Numbered from the stretch's first letter, positions 1-12,000 are shown. The stretch is DNA of 64,000 bases from Bagarius yarrelli (GCA_005784505.1 VCAZ01000041.1:2278001-2342000); one strand, 5' to 3'. Notes: a model not told the origin generated them from the letters alone. Made by a program: numbers and translations.

Positions 1-960
1 CTAAATTAAGCATTATGAACAATACAAGATTTTTTTTACACTTTAAAGCTACATATATTATTATTTACAGTATATGAGGCTGAATTAAGCATTATAAACA
101 CTTTACGAGGCCAAATTTGTTTAACATTATATAAAGCTACATAAGGATATATAGATTATTATTCATAGTATATAAGGCTATGGAGATTGATACACACACT
201 GTAAGGCTACATAGAGATTTACATACACTGTCTGAAAGATAATACTTTATATCTAAATTATATTACTGTATAAGGGTGCAAGAATTATTTATACTATGTA
301 AAGCTTTACTAAACATTATGAACACTATAAAAGGCTATATTACACTTTACTTGACTAAATGTGTTACACTATATGAAGGTACATAAGTATATAGAGGGTT
401 TTTTTATAGTACATATGTCTTCAGAGATTATTAAGGCTACACAAAGTCTTATACACACTATATGGCAATGTAGATAATAATAATAATCACTATAAAAGTC
501 TATATAAAGTACTATACACATCATATAAAGCTACATAAATTATTATTTACAATATATAAGGCTACATTCAGCATTATAATGAATTTACGATGCTAAATTT
601 CTTTTTACAGTATCCATAAAGATACAGAGATTCTTATACACACTCTGTAAGGCTACGTAAACGGTATGTGGCAATCTGAAAGATAATACACAAAAGTACA
701 TACATCCTAATTAATATTATATAAGGCTACATTAAGCATTATAAACACTATATGAAGCTTTATCCTTTTTTACACTTTATAAAGCTACAAAGCTATAAAG
801 ATTATTATTTATAGTATATAGGGCTACAGAGATTATTATATATGTAGTCATATTAATGCTGTATAAGGCAACATAGAAGATAATACACTCTAAAAACAAT
901 TTGAAGTATTATACACATTATATAAGACTTAATAGAATATGCAGATGTTATAACAGGTGT
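1..960. repeat. degenerate AT-rich minisatellite
   Basis: The stretch repeats variants of 'ataaggctacata' with phrases such as 'gattattatttatagtatata' and 'aagcattataaacactat' in shuffled order. It is very AT-rich with no reading frame, and lies in the intron between the Frizzled exons and the missing netrin-domain exons of the sfrp gene. The unit is irregular, roughly 40-90 bases. Confidence 0.7.
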
Positions 961-1116
961 TTTGGGGATGTGTTTTTTTGGTTAGTAAATGATGATTCCT
1001 AGGGTTGTCACATCACACCACCTGATCGCTAAAGATTTTCCTGCAACAGCATATGGTGTGTTCTATTCCTTTGATATAAGACGTTGTGTACAATAATGCA
1101 CATATAATAAACACAC

Positions 1117-2722
1117 CGGACTCATTCAGAGTTTTCGTGTCGTTGTTACTGATGCACATCTCATTTTCTTCACGTGGAAACCTGTCGCAGTTGAGCATCT
1201 CAGGCCAGACGAAGCCGAACGCCTCCATGATGGGGCTGCAGGCGTCGCGCACAGACTCACAGAGCAGCTGGCAAGGACGAACCGGTTTCTCCAAACACAC
1301 CGGCGCAAAGAGGGAACACAGGAAAACCTGCACACAGTGGACGGATTGTATGGATTGCATAAGTATTCACCCCCTCGAACCGTGCTACAAGAACTCAGTT
1401 TGAGGTAATTGAGATTTTATATCGTAAATCCACACAGTCTATTAGGTTATAACAGGGTTAAGTTTTAATTGCATAAGCATTTAGACCCATTGGGTGTAGA
1501 AGGGGCAGCAGAAGAATAACAGTAGGTCAAATTTTACCTACGCATATATCACATGACCTCAATATATACATACAAGTTTTTAAGCCAGATTTTTCCGTCG
1601 TTCGACTAAGCCCAAAAACAATTAGCTGAGGAACGTTAAGGCTTGCTTACAGCCTTTAAATATATTATATATTTAAGTTATTTTTTCTGTGTTTGTGATG
1701 TTATATTAATATTAAGACTGTTAATTTTGAACTGCCCTTAGATGATGTATGTGGTACAGTTGTGGTTGTAGTGTAGAGGTTTGGTGTTAATGGGGTTTCT
1801 TTCTTTAATAAAAAAAGGTTTTCACCCTCAGTACGTCTGTAATGCCACGCCGTCTGGTTTTTTTTTTGAATAATTTTGATAGTTTGCGACGGTGGTATTA
1901 AGAGGTGTATCAGTCGGGTAAATCCACACCGAAGGCCCAGGCTGCCACTGGTATAAACTCATATTAGTCTGTACATGCTGGTTATTTTTATTTATCCTCA
2001 ACATGCTGCCACGGATTGTGTTAGTAAAATAAATCTCCTGTTTCTAGATTTAACTCACAGTACAACACAGCAGGGATGAACCAAATAAATCAGAGGTTAT
2101 TAAAAAAGTGTGTGCATCATTTCGAGTAAAGCAGCTGAAGTGTAGCTGAATGAGTCAGTCAACAAACCAGGACATTTTCTTTTTGTTGTTGTTGCTGAAC
2201 AGAAACAGATTACTGGAATCACCCGAGAGATTTAGGCTCTAACTCCAGAGTAGAGTTACTTTTACAAAAAAAAAAGAATATTACAACTTTAATGTTCCAC
2301 GTCTGAGGAGCAGAATTTTATGGAAGAAATCACATTGACCAGGTTGTCCTCTTAATTTATTTTTTTTTATAAGAATGCAAGAACATTTCTTTAGGCTGGA
2401 TACAGAATTTGTTCTCTGAACTCCAGGTCTACTGGGACAGTTAAATTCTTGCTTTTCTTTTTTGAGTATATAATACATATATATATATTACATATAATAC
2501 ATTTTAAAAACCTGTAATTGTTAATATTGCTATTATGGTTATTGCTATTGTTATTATGAAGTAAATGACTGTCTGCTCTCTTGGCCAACATTTAAATATA
2601 TAACAAGTTTCATTTCGTTTACGTTTACATTTCTGGCATTAGGCAGATACGGTTATCCACATTATCTCGTTTTTAATTTACCAAACTGAGCATTTCAGGA
2701 GTAAGGAGCCTATATTTAATTT

Positions 2723-2787
<65 letters not shown>

Positions 2788-2833
2788 GCGGACAGACAGG
2801 CAGGCAGGCAGGCAGACAGATAGTCAATTACAC

Positions 2834-2924
<91 letters not shown>

Positions 2925-3355
2925 AATCTCTATATGAGCTTTAACGTTGTTATATGTTATAAAATTATATAAATGATTATACCATTTTAACATTAGTGTT
3001 TTATATATATATATATACATTAACATAATGAGGATAAATAAGTCGTTTGTTAGCAAGTTCCCGGATGTAAGGACTGCGATCTTACCTGCGTGCCCACATG
3101 ACACTTCCTGTGCACGAGCGGCACCCAGCTGCTCGCCTGCTGCTTCACCTCCGCCATGCTGTCGTGCTCCAGCAGGTTGGGCAGCAGCATTTGCGTGTAT
3201 CCGATGCCGTGGCACAGCCGCAGGTCCCTGGGGATTTCCGTGCAGCGGCTCTGTCCGTAGGCACGCGCACTCCATACGTACTCGTAATCGGAAGAGCCGC
3301 TCAAAGGCGCGCGGCTGAGAAGCGCTAGCGACGCCAGTAAAAGCATCTCGTTCAT
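1117..3355 (-). CDS. secreted frizzled-related protein, 5' part (two coding exons; gene runs off the left edge)
   Basis: Secreted Wnt-binding antagonist family. Exon 1 is 3086-3355 (90 codons) and exon 2 is 1117-1327. The start chosen is ATG at 3355, giving MNEMLLLASLALL, a typical signal peptide; another in-frame ATG lies at 3370. A Frizzled cysteine-rich domain follows, with family landmarks RLCHGIGY, LPNLLEH, AEVKQQASSW in exon 1 and VFLCSLFAPVCLEKP, WPEMLNCDRFP in exon 2. The exon 1 donor is CAG/GTAAGA at 3086/3085; the exon 2 acceptor is CAG/GTTTTC, phase 0. The exon 2 donor (GTGTGT after 1117) is inferred. The netrin-like domain of SFRPs is not in the window, so it must lie to the left. 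Residues resemble SFRP1 and SFRP5 about equally, and the fish-specific Tlc is also possible, so no symbol is given. The family is sure, the paralogue is not. Confidence 0.88.
1328..3085 (-). other. sfrp intron 1
   Basis: GT-AG intron that interrupts the Frizzled domain between the codons for GTQ and VFL. It is AT-rich with no coding signal. The only notable content is the GATA array at 2721-2924. Confidence 0.8.
2721..2924. repeat. (GATA)n microsatellite
   Basis: Two long runs of gata (about 2721-2787 and 2833-2924) flank a short block of gaca/ggca variants. This explains the YLSI-repeat open frames on the minus strand. Confidence 0.97.
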
Positions 3356-3659
3356 GGCACGAGCATGCATGCTGGAACAGATGGAAGGAGTCTTTAACGA
3401 TGGCTTACAGTCATGAGAAAGATTCCGCCTCTGATTCCTCCGTCCGATTTTCTGTCTCGGTCCAACCTGCAACCTCCGCTTTCAGCTGCACAAAGACGAG
3501 CAAAAAAAAAAATAGAAAGGGCAGGCGGGTTTCTCTCCTCACGAGCCCACAGACGGAATTTCGCAACCAGTGGAGAAGTTTTAAATCAGCTTAAAATGTG
3601 TGTTGACAGAAAAGAGGAAGGAAAAATAAACTCTGACATACTTATGTTTCCTAGAACCT

Positions 3660-4065
3660 GGAACATCTCAGCGTTCTCGTATCTCTGTGTTCTCTCAACT
3701 CAGTGTTCTCATATTTTAGTGTTCTCACATCTCGATGTTCTCTTATCTCAGTTTACTCACATCTCAGTGTTCTCTTATCTCAGTGTTCTTATATCTCAGT
3801 TTTCTGATATCTCAGTGTTCTCACATCTCAGTGTTCTCACATATTAGTGTTCTCATATCACAGTGTTCTCATATTTTAGTGTTCTCACATCTCGGTGTTC
3901 TCTTATCTCAGTTTACTCACATCTCAGTGTTCTCTTATCTTAGTGTTCTTATATCTCAATGTTCTCACATCTCAATGTTCTCATATCTCAGTGTTTTCAC
4001 ATCTCAATGTTCTCATATCTCAGTGTTCTCTCTTCTCACATCAGTCATATCCCAGTGTTCTCTTA
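3660..4065. repeat. 17-18 bp minisatellite
   Basis: About twenty degenerate copies of a unit close to 'tcacatctcagtgttc', alternating cacatctc, catatctc and ttatctta. The unit length drifts, so every frame stays open for a while (LSVLTSQCSHIS-type peptides). These are not genes. It lies 5' of the sfrp start, in the intergenic region. Confidence 0.93.
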
Positions 4066-4356
4066 ATTTACTGTTCCATCTTATTTTCTTACATAATAAC
4101 TGCCTGTTGTCTTTGTGTCCACACAACCCATGTTCTGTGGTTCTGTTTGTTCTGTTTATGAAAGACATACTTTGGACACAGGTCAGGTCACTGTAATGTG
4201 AGTCAGGCTATGTTTTGTATGTTTAAGTCCATACACACTGTTTGTATATCAGTTAAAGCTTCATCCTGTTTATTCTTTTCAACCTTTTTCTGTTTTGTTT
4301 TTTAATGAAAGACAGTTTTTGCATGAAATTGTTTGTCTGTCGTTTTTCTTGACTCA

Positions 4357-4574
4357 GTAATAAAGTCAGACCAAATTTCTGGAGTCCTCCATGAATCACA
4401 CACAACCCTCTTTATCTATCTGTCTCTTTCTCTCTCTCTCTCTCTCTCCCTATCTTTATCAATCCATCCATCCATCCATCTATCCATCCATATATCCGTC
4501 TGTCTGTCAGTAATAAAGTCATAAACCAAATTTCTGGAGTCCTCCATAAATAACACACAACCCCTCTTTATCTA

Positions 4575-4609
<35 letters not shown>

Positions 4610-4727
4610 ATCTTTATCAATCCATCCATCTATCCATCCATATATCCGTCTGTCTGTCAGTAATAAAGTCAGACCAAATTTCTGGAGTCCTCCATGAATC
4701 ACACACACACCCTCTTTATCTATCTGT

Positions 4728-4759
<32 letters not shown>

Positions 4760-4870
4760 CCCTATCTTTATCAATCCATCCATCCATCTATCCATCCATA
4801 TATCCGTCTGTCTGTCAGTAATAAAGTCAGACCAAATTTCTGGAGTCCTCCATGAATCACACACAACTCT
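4357..4870. repeat. about 150-bp tandem repeat, three copies plus a partial fourth
   Basis: Each unit begins 'agtaataaagtcagacc', continues with 'tctggagtcctccat', then CT, CCAT and TCTG microsatellite blocks. Units start near 4357, 4507, 4657 and 4816. The unique part is almost identical between copies while the inner microsatellites vary in length, so the array has expanded as a unit. Confidence 0.93.
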
Positions 4871-4909
4871 CTCTGTTTCTAAATCTCATAGCCATTTTGC
4901 TCCAAAAAC

Positions 4910-5028
4910 TCCATCTATCTATCTATCTGTCTATCTATCTATCTTTCTAGCTATTCATCTCTCTGTCTCTTTCTCTCCCTATCTTCATCAATCCATCCAT
5001 CCATCCATATATCCGTCTGTCTGTCTAG

Positions 5029-5094
<66 letters not shown>

Positions 5095-5199
5095 TCATCT
5101 CTCTGTCTCTCTCTGTCTCTTTCTCTCCCTATCTTCATCAATCCATCCATCCATCCATATATCCGTCTGTCTGTCTAGATCTATCTATCTATCTATCTA

Positions 5200-5240
<41 letters not shown>

Positions 5241-5389
5241 GTCTGTCTGCCTGTCTGGTCTGTCTGTCTATCTATCTATCCATCTATCTATCCATCTCTC
5301 TGTCTCTCTCTCTCTGTTCTCTCTCTCTCTCTCTCTTCTCTCTTTATCCTCATCAATCCATCCATCCATATATCTGTCTGTCTGTCTAG

Positions 5390-5453
<64 letters not shown>

Positions 5454-5555
5454 ATATATTCATCTCTCTTTCTCTCTCTCTGTCTCTCTCTCTCTCTCCC
5501 TATCTTTATCAATCCATCCATCCATCCATATATCCGTCTGTCTGTCTAGATCTAG

Positions 5556-5619
<64 letters not shown>

Positions 5620-5757
5620 GTCTATCTATCTATCTATCTATCTATCTATTCATCTCTCTGTCTCTGTCTCTGTTTCTCTCTCTCTCTTTCTCTATCCTCA
5701 TCAATCCATACATCCATCCATATATCCGTCTGTCTGTCTAGATCTATCTATCTATCT
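4910..5757. repeat. compound microsatellite with higher-order period
   Basis: A fixed order of (CTAT)n, 'attcatctctctgtctc', (CT)n, 'catcaatccatccatcc', 'atatccgtctgtctg', 'tctagatctatctat' recurs about five times with a period of roughly 130-190 bases. It continues the adjacent 150-bp array after loss of the non-microsatellite part. Confidence 0.92.
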
Positions 5758-5759
5758 AC

Positions 5760-6599
5760 CTAACTTTAACTAGACTTTATGCCCCAACTATACTGGAGTT
5801 GGGGTTTGTAAAACCTGTCCTACTAATGTGGCATCTACTTAAATAAATATAAAAATGTGTGTTTATTTGTTTCAGAATAAATTAATACTGTTCACACACA
5901 CAAACATGCACTTTGTACATCTTCACATTAAACTTACATCTCGCGGATCTGCAGATGAGCTCTTGAGCCTGTAAAACTGAAATCAATACAAACGAAGTGT
6001 GTGAACAGCTCGAGTCAAAGAGCACCAGCTGGCCAAACCCGACACAAACTTTCTGCATGCACAAGCAAGGTTTTAATTTCATCTCCGCACTGGAGTGTGT
6101 AACCGCTCGCTCGGTGTCGATATTACATTTCATATCATAATGACTGCTTGATCCTTTTGTTTTTAAATATTATTATGAAATATTTTCAAAATAAAAAAAA
6201 ACATAAGGAGAGTAAAAAGCTGGAGTTATTCTGGCTTTAGCTCATGTGCCCAAAACCGCTGCTTACCCGAGCAGCTTCTTCCACAATGACACTGGGGAAT
6301 TTTATTCTGATGAGTCCATGACAACATTATTGAGTTTTATTGTGTATGAAATGATAGGCTTATGCCTGGTAACTATATAAGAAGATAAAATCCCACAATC
6401 AACACACTGCTAACCAAGAAAAGATACAAAAAAAAGATTTATTATACATAGTACAGTGTTTCTCAGAAATCTAATTAGGCTGCCATATTTGGTAACTGAA
6501 TTTATTTTCAGTATTGTTTTGGTTGTGGTTAAAGCAAAATTTACGAAATGTTGATTCCAATAAACTGTGAACAGATTATAAAAAACCTAAGGATTAATT
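5760..6599. other. intergenic stretch, nothing recognised
   Basis: No gene, RNA or repeat family recognised. A minus-strand open frame at 5882-6133 has no family resemblance and sits in low-complexity DNA. Confidence 0.5.
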
Positions 6600-6602
6600 T
6601 CA

Positions 6603-6895
6603 GGCAGCGCGGTGGCTTAATGGTTAGCACTGTTGCCTCGCAGCAAGCAGGTCCTGGGTTCGATTCCTGGGCAGGGGCTGTTCTGTGTAGAGTTTATATG
6701 TTACTCTGGTTTTCTCCCATGGTCCAAAAGCATGCATGATTCCAAATTGCTCATAGGATTGTGTGTGATGGCTTGCTGACCTGTCCAGCGTGTACCTCTC
6801 CTGCTTTTTGCCCTTTCAGAGGCAGCTGGGATAGACTCTAGCAGATCCCTGTGACCCCGATTAGGGAATAAGTGAGTATAGAAGAAGATGAATGA
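6603..6895 (+). mobile_element. tRNA-headed SINE, family A
   Basis: The head has polymerase III boxes: an A-box-like 'ggcttaatggttagca' and a B-box-like 'ggttcgattcc'. A body with 'ttctcccatggtcc' follows, and the tail 'gacccc gattaggg aataag' leads into a tgaatgaatg repeat. Related copies are at 19893, 43365 (minus) and 56093 (minus). It is a repeat, not a functional tRNA gene. Confidence 0.8.
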
Positions 6896-6989
6896 ATGAT
6901 TGATTTCCAAAGTCTGAGATCTGGACCCCCTTTGAGGTCTTTCACCCTCGGCTGCTGAATTTAGTTTGTCCCTCGGCTGTAGGGTAAAG

Positions 6990-7380
6990 GTGTTGGCTGA
7001 ATGAATGATACAGCTGCATGAATCTACAGACTTTTCTAGACAGACTTTAAAAGATGGACACCTTGCCAGCTTACCCACATCTGTTGCCTTATCCTCTCCC
7101 AACTGTTGCCACAGGGTTGGAAGAATGTCTGAAATGTCCTTACATGCCGTAGTATTGAGATTTTTCTTTAACGGAACTAGGAGGCGTAAACACTGCTTTA
7201 GCATGACAATGCCCCTGTGCACAAAGCCTTTGAGCTCCAAGTTCCAGGTGTTCCAGGTGGAGTGGAAGAAGTGTCCTGGAGTGCCCTGCACAGAACCCTG
7301 ACTCTAACTCAACCCCAATAAACACCTTTGAGATTAACTGGACCACTGACTGCATCTCAGACCTCCTCACCCAACATTAT
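6990..7380 (-). mobile_element. Tc1-like non-autonomous DNA element copy
   Basis: It carries signature phrases of a dispersed fish element: 'ctgttgccacagggttgg', 'gcatgacaatgcccctgtg', 'cacaaagcc', 'ggtgttcc' and 'ctcagacctcctcaccc'. The same phrases occur at 21375, 25670, 31715, 46460, 47770 and 51560. No transposase frame is present. Confidence 0.65.
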
Positions 7381-7389
7381 TGTCTGATC

Positions 7390-7490
7390 TGGCTGGCACC
7401 CTGGTGTAGTGGGTTAAGGTGCCACCACTTATGTGCTGTTGTGCTCTGTTGACCTGGGTTTGATTCTGGCTTGGGTCTTTTCTGGTCCCT
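7390..7490 (+). mobile_element. tRNA-headed SINE fragment, family C
   Basis: The head 'ggcaccctggtgtagtggg' and B-box-like 'ggtttgattc' match in reverse the block at 38455-38575. Only about 100 bases are recognisable. Confidence 0.5.
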
Positions 7491-8334
7491 CTCCCCTGTT
7501 TCATCTTTGATCTGTCCCGTCAATAAAATGTATTTTTACAGCTACACTTCACATGCTATTATTAGTCATTTTGGAATAAATCAACATTGTCACAATACCT
7601 CGGAAGTTCACGCTGAGCAGTCAGATGAACTTTGTATTCATGTTTGCCTCTAAGGGGACATCATTTCTTCCACCAGAATATCTAAGACTATAAAAAAGCC
7701 TCAGAATTTTCCATCGATTTGTCACGCAGCTCTACATTTCAAAGTTTGGAAACGGCCAAACTTTGGAAATCTGACTTGGATAATACCAAAAAATATTCTC
7801 GATCTAACAGTTTCTCCATTGTTTGCAGGTCATAAAGCTGTACATCTGGTAAAATTGTGTTAAGTTACTGAATTTATGCCAATGACTTCCTGTGTTCGTG
7901 ACAGTAAAGTGACTTGAGTGTGTTTGGGATAATACACAACCGATTGTGTGAGGAGCATGTGCAATGACTTAGGCATGCAGCTTTTACAATGTAAAACTAG
8001 AGGCTATAGAGGGTTCCGAACTCAGCTGCTATAACCTTAAACCTTGATATTTAAAGGTGTCACTTTGTAAATTTGGGCCAAGTGTGTTTTATGAATAGAC
8101 GTGACATAATTCTACATTTTTCCTACAAATGTAGGTGGTAATTTTCTTTAAGCTCGTCACACCAGTCGTTTTGTGTCACACACTTGTTGCTGAGGTTTTG
8201 TAGTGGAATGTTGTGGTTTGGCATGTGATGCAATTTGTTGATGCAGTGTCTGTTAAAGACAGAAAGAATTCTAAAGAAAAAGCAGACACTAAAAGCAATA
8301 CAATTATAAGACTGCTTTTAATACAGGAATATGC

Positions 8335-8365
8335 TATTAGTCCAAAAGTTTGTGGACACCTTACC
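8335..8365 (+). mobile_element. Tc1-like element terminus
   Basis: 'agtccaaaagtttgtggaca' followed by 'cctta' is the terminal sequence of the element family seen at 22887, 25672 and 32783. Confidence 0.5.
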
Positions 8366-8419
8366 AAGACCAGGGGCTACTGTTACTAATAATTAAGGAA
8401 CTGTAATTGATGAAAATAA

Positions 8420-9110
8420 CAGTTGGATGTGCCAAAACAGAAGTCATTGCTTTTTAACAAGGATGAACAAAAATTAATTAGAAATCAGATTCTGGAGAAT
8501 CTTAGTTTCAATAATCATGTCAAGACAATAACTAAATCAGCAGACTATTACCTCAAAAACATTCAGGGTTTTGCTTCCTTGTTAGACTGGACTATTGTAA
8601 TGCACTCCTGACCAGCCTTCCCAAAAAGACCATTAGACATCTGCAGCTCGTACAGAACACCACTGCTGCCAGGATTCTGACTGAAACAAAAAAAATCTGA
8701 TCGCATTACACCGGTTCTTAGGTTCTTACACTGGCTGCCAATTACGTTTAGGATTGATTTTAAAAGTACTGTTACTCATTTATAAGTCAATCAATGGCCT
8801 AGGACCTGAATACATTTCAGATATGTTCACTGAATATAAACCAGATTACTCAGTATAAATCAGATCACTCAGATCATTAGGATCAAGTCAGTTAAACATA
8901 CAAGGGGTTCAGTCTAAACAAGGAGAATCTGTGTTTAACTATTACGCAGCCCGCAGTTGAGACCAGCTACCAGAGGAGATCAGATGTGCAAAATCAGTAG
9001 CCATCTTTAAATCGAGATTTCAAACACATTTATTTAGTTTGCATTCACTGAATGAGCGCTGTGCTACGTCCGAACTGGCTACAAGCTCGCTTGTTCAATG
9101 ATTATTAACT
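8420..9110 (+). pseudogene. decayed non-LTR retrotransposon, reverse transcriptase C-terminal part
   Basis: With several frame breaks the sequence still encodes peptides typical of fish LINE polyproteins of the L2/Rex type: an LDW-x-x-VMHS block near 8590, a 'HLQLVQNTTAARILTET' block near 8640, a (H)WLP-like block near 8745 and a final 'EEIRCAKSVAIFKSRF'-like block near 8975. Numerous stops show it is inactive. The exact clade cannot be fixed by eye. Confidence 0.7.
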
Positions 9111-9183
9111 ACAGTATAGAGAATTTCACTTATTACCTCGATTTAGTTAATCATAGACTAGGGTTTAACTAAATAAAAACAAT

Positions 9184-9595
9184 TACAAATTCTAAATTGG
9201 TGGCCAGCAGGCCTGGGTCTTGCCAACCGTAGAAGGGTGGGCAGACAGATATCCTAGGTGGGCAATTTTTAGGGGGTGGAGTTGAGGAGATAGATACTCT
9301 GAAAAATTCAACTAATTAGATGATGAAATAGCAGAAATATTGTTGTACTTATATTCCTGCTTGGTCTTGGTTAAGAAGACATTATATAAAGTCGGAAACT
9401 GTTGTGATTTCTACACCCCGTCTTTAAACTTTTCAACACAGCAGCCAACTAACACTGCTTTTATCAAATCACAAATCATACAAAAGCATATAAAATTTTT
9501 TGGATACCACTGCCTTTAACAAATGTTGATTGGGTGGGCAAGACAGACATTTGGGTGGGCTCAGCCCACCCCTGCTCATGCCTAGAGCCAGTCCT
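9184..9595. repeat. dispersed-repeat-like stretch with gtgggc motifs
   Basis: It contains 'gggtgggcagacag', 'gtgggcaagacagac' and a 'gtgggctcagcccacccc' palindrome near its end. This looks like the end of an old interspersed element abutting the LINE remnant. The family is not identified. Confidence 0.35.
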
Positions 9596-10742
9596 CGCTA
9601 TGTTTTTTTATGTGTGCTAGGCTCAGTCTATGGGTCATATATGTTGTATATGTTATATCTTTAGTTATATTCAGGATATTTATTTTGTGTCCTCTTCCTA
9701 AATACACACTTACAATTTGTGTGTGTGTGTGTAAAATGTATTACTTGTTATTTTTATTGGGGTTTTTTTTTGGTACATAACTACATATGTACGTATAGCA
9801 GACATGGAAACATACCTAAAGTCAAACGGTGCAGTTTCATGGTGGTCCTGATCAGGATTTTTGCTCTGGAGTCTGTTTTCCTTCACACTCATGGCAAAAA
9901 TCTGGTGATCCAACAATGGAAACATTTTGTCTCTTTAATGAGCAGTATTTGGCCCTGCCATTAAAACCACATGCAGCCTGAGAGCGCGGCACAACATCTG
10001 TAGCCAATACACTAATAACACTGCAACATATACAGTTCAACACAAACCAACCTTCTCAGTTTATATTGACATAATCAAGACAGGAGATAAATAGAGTTGC
10101 TGACATATTTCATACTTTTAACCTACGAATGTTGAAATATGTCATAGATGGAGGAGTTATATTGCTTTGTAGGACATGAAAAGTAACCAATGTACATCCT
10201 GGGGGAAACAAATCGGAATAAATAATCCTTGGACTGAACGTTTCCTCGACAATTGATAAAACATTCAGAAAAATTTTACAAGAGAAGTCATACGTCTTCC
10301 TCACTATAAGGCACTGAAGGACATGTGGTTCGGTCAAAGCCAATTTGTTATATAAAGTGTTGAGTTAGTTAAAACATGGACATTTTACGTGCAACCAAAT
10401 GATTGTGCTCAGAAATTGAGCCACTTTGAGACGCCACAGAGACGTTAAGCGTGGACTTTAACCCCTTAATTGCAGAAATACGGGTTGTAAACCACTTCAG
10501 GTAGAAAAATTTGGCTTGGTAAATGATCAGGCTGCATAAATCAACAGTCTGGCTTAGTATTAACAGGCTAAATACCACTTATTCATGCTGTTGGTTTCTC
10601 AGAAATCCCAACTAATTTACTTCGAAACATTTTATTACAAGTATGATTTAAATGCTTTGCTATATTAATAGTTAATACTGTTAATATAAACGTAATAGTT
10701 TTATTCGTATAACTCTTTTAACAATGGACAAAGCAGCTTTTC
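9596..10742. other. intergenic stretch, nothing recognised
   Basis: AT-rich single-copy-looking DNA with short chance reading frames on both strands. No family, RNA gene or repeat recognised. Confidence 0.45.
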
Positions 10743-10750
10743 TTCTACAG

Positions 10751-10926
10751 CAGGGGTGGGCAAACTCGGTCCTGGAGGGCTGGTTTAGCTCCAACCTTAA
10801 TCAAACATATCTAAATCAACTATCTTGCTACGTATACTTGAAACTTACAGGAAGGTGTGTTAGGGCAAGTTGGAGCTAAACTCTGCAGGACACCAGGCCC
10901 TCCAGGACAGAGTTTGCCCTACCCTG
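10751..10926. mobile_element. hAT-type MITE with terminal inverted repeats and target duplication
   Basis: The 176-bp element begins 'caggggtgggcaaactcggt' and ends with the near-perfect inverse 'gagtttgccctaccctg'; about 27 of 30 terminal bases pair. Flanks are 'ttctacag' (10743-10750) and 'ttttacag' (10927-10934), an 8-bp target duplication with one mismatch, as expected for hAT insertion. It has no coding capacity. Confidence 0.85.
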
Positions 10927-11221
10927 TTTTACAGGAATAGAAAAATTGTAAATAAAAATGATCAATTTTACATTTTTAAGATTAAATTCCTAATGAACAA
11001 CACAAATTTCATAGCAACAAATAAAACTCTCAACTAGAAGTGTGATTGAAAAGATTTGGGTAATCTGAAGTTTTTGATCAATTTAAAAGCCATCAAATTT
11101 TCAGTAAGAGAGCCAAAAGCAAAGCCAGCAGTACAAAGTCTTGGTCTTTATTTGAAACTATGCACCACCCCAGGATCTCTCTTTGGTGTCATTCTCAAAT
11201 TGTTAAAAATATTTATGTCTG

Positions 11222-11403
11222 TTTACAGCATTTGGCTGACGCCCTTATACAGAGCGACTAACATTTGTCTCCTTCATACAACTAAGCAATTGGTGGTTAA
11301 GGGCCTTGCTCAGGGGGCCAACAGTGGCAACTTGGTGGTGCTTGGTGTTGAATGGAACCCTGATCTTCCAATTAGCAGTCTAATACTTTAACCACTGAAC
11401 TGT
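11222..11403 (-). mobile_element. SINE family B copy
   Basis: Reverse copy of the commonest SINE here. Read on the minus strand it has the tRNA-like head (ggttaa..., B-box region), 'ccaccaagttgccactg', 'gagcaaggcccttaaccacc' and the tail 'gcgtcagccaaatgctgtaaa'. Confidence 0.8.
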
Positions 11404-11816
11404 TTTATAATTATAGTTAACATGTTTGTTGTTATTTTGTTGTTGGATACAGCTGATGATGTTTTTTGTTGCCTCACAGTTTCAGTATGGTTTGAGCCCA
11501 AGCCTCTGGTTACAGCCTGTGCGGAGTTTCGTCGATGTGTGTTTTTTTCCAAATCCCTCCTGGTAGACAAATTGGCTATGTTAAAGGGTGTGTGTGTTTG
11601 GGAATCAGGGCTTTAATGACTCAGAATAAAGAGCTTACTAAGAACACATGAATAGTATTAACAACATAATTATAGGTATTTATTTATTTTTATTATATAT
11701 TTTATGTTTTTTGGATTGTTCAGTATGTCTGTAATCTGTAACATACTAATTATTGATAGTTAGTAGATTTCGTGACCAGATTTTGTGTTTAATTAAAATT
11801 ACCTTAAGAAAAAAGA

Positions 11817-12000
11817 GGGAAGTGGTGGCTCATGGTTAAGTTGTTGGACTACCAACCTGAAGATTGGGGCTCGATTTCCAGCTACACCAAGTCACCACTG
11901 CTGGGCCCCTAAGCAAGGCCCTCAACCACCAATTGCTCAGTTGTAGAAGATTAATGTGATTTGCTCGAGACAAGGAAGTCTGCCAAATGATGTAAATGTT
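11817..12000 (+). mobile_element. SINE family B copy
   Basis: Forward copy: 'gggaagtggtggctcatggt' head, 'aagcaaggccctcaaccacc' middle and 'tctgccaaatgatgtaaatg' tail. With the reverse copy at 11222 it forms an inverted pair upstream of golga7. Confidence 0.82.

Noticed and set aside
2673..3275. 200-codon minus-strand open frame rich in YLSI
   Set aside because: It is the GATA microsatellite translated, running on into another frame of the true sfrp exon.
3413..4196. Long plus-strand frames rich in SVFSHLSVL
   Set aside because: Generated by the 17-18 bp minisatellite; all frames look alike and no start context or family match exists.
2721..5757. CRISPR-like regularly spaced repeats
   Set aside because: Spacers are themselves microsatellites, repeat length drifts, and the genes are eukaryotic with introns.
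6603..6675. tRNA-like gene with A and B boxes
   Set aside because: The sequence continues into a SINE body and tail and recurs at three other sites, so it is a retroposon head.
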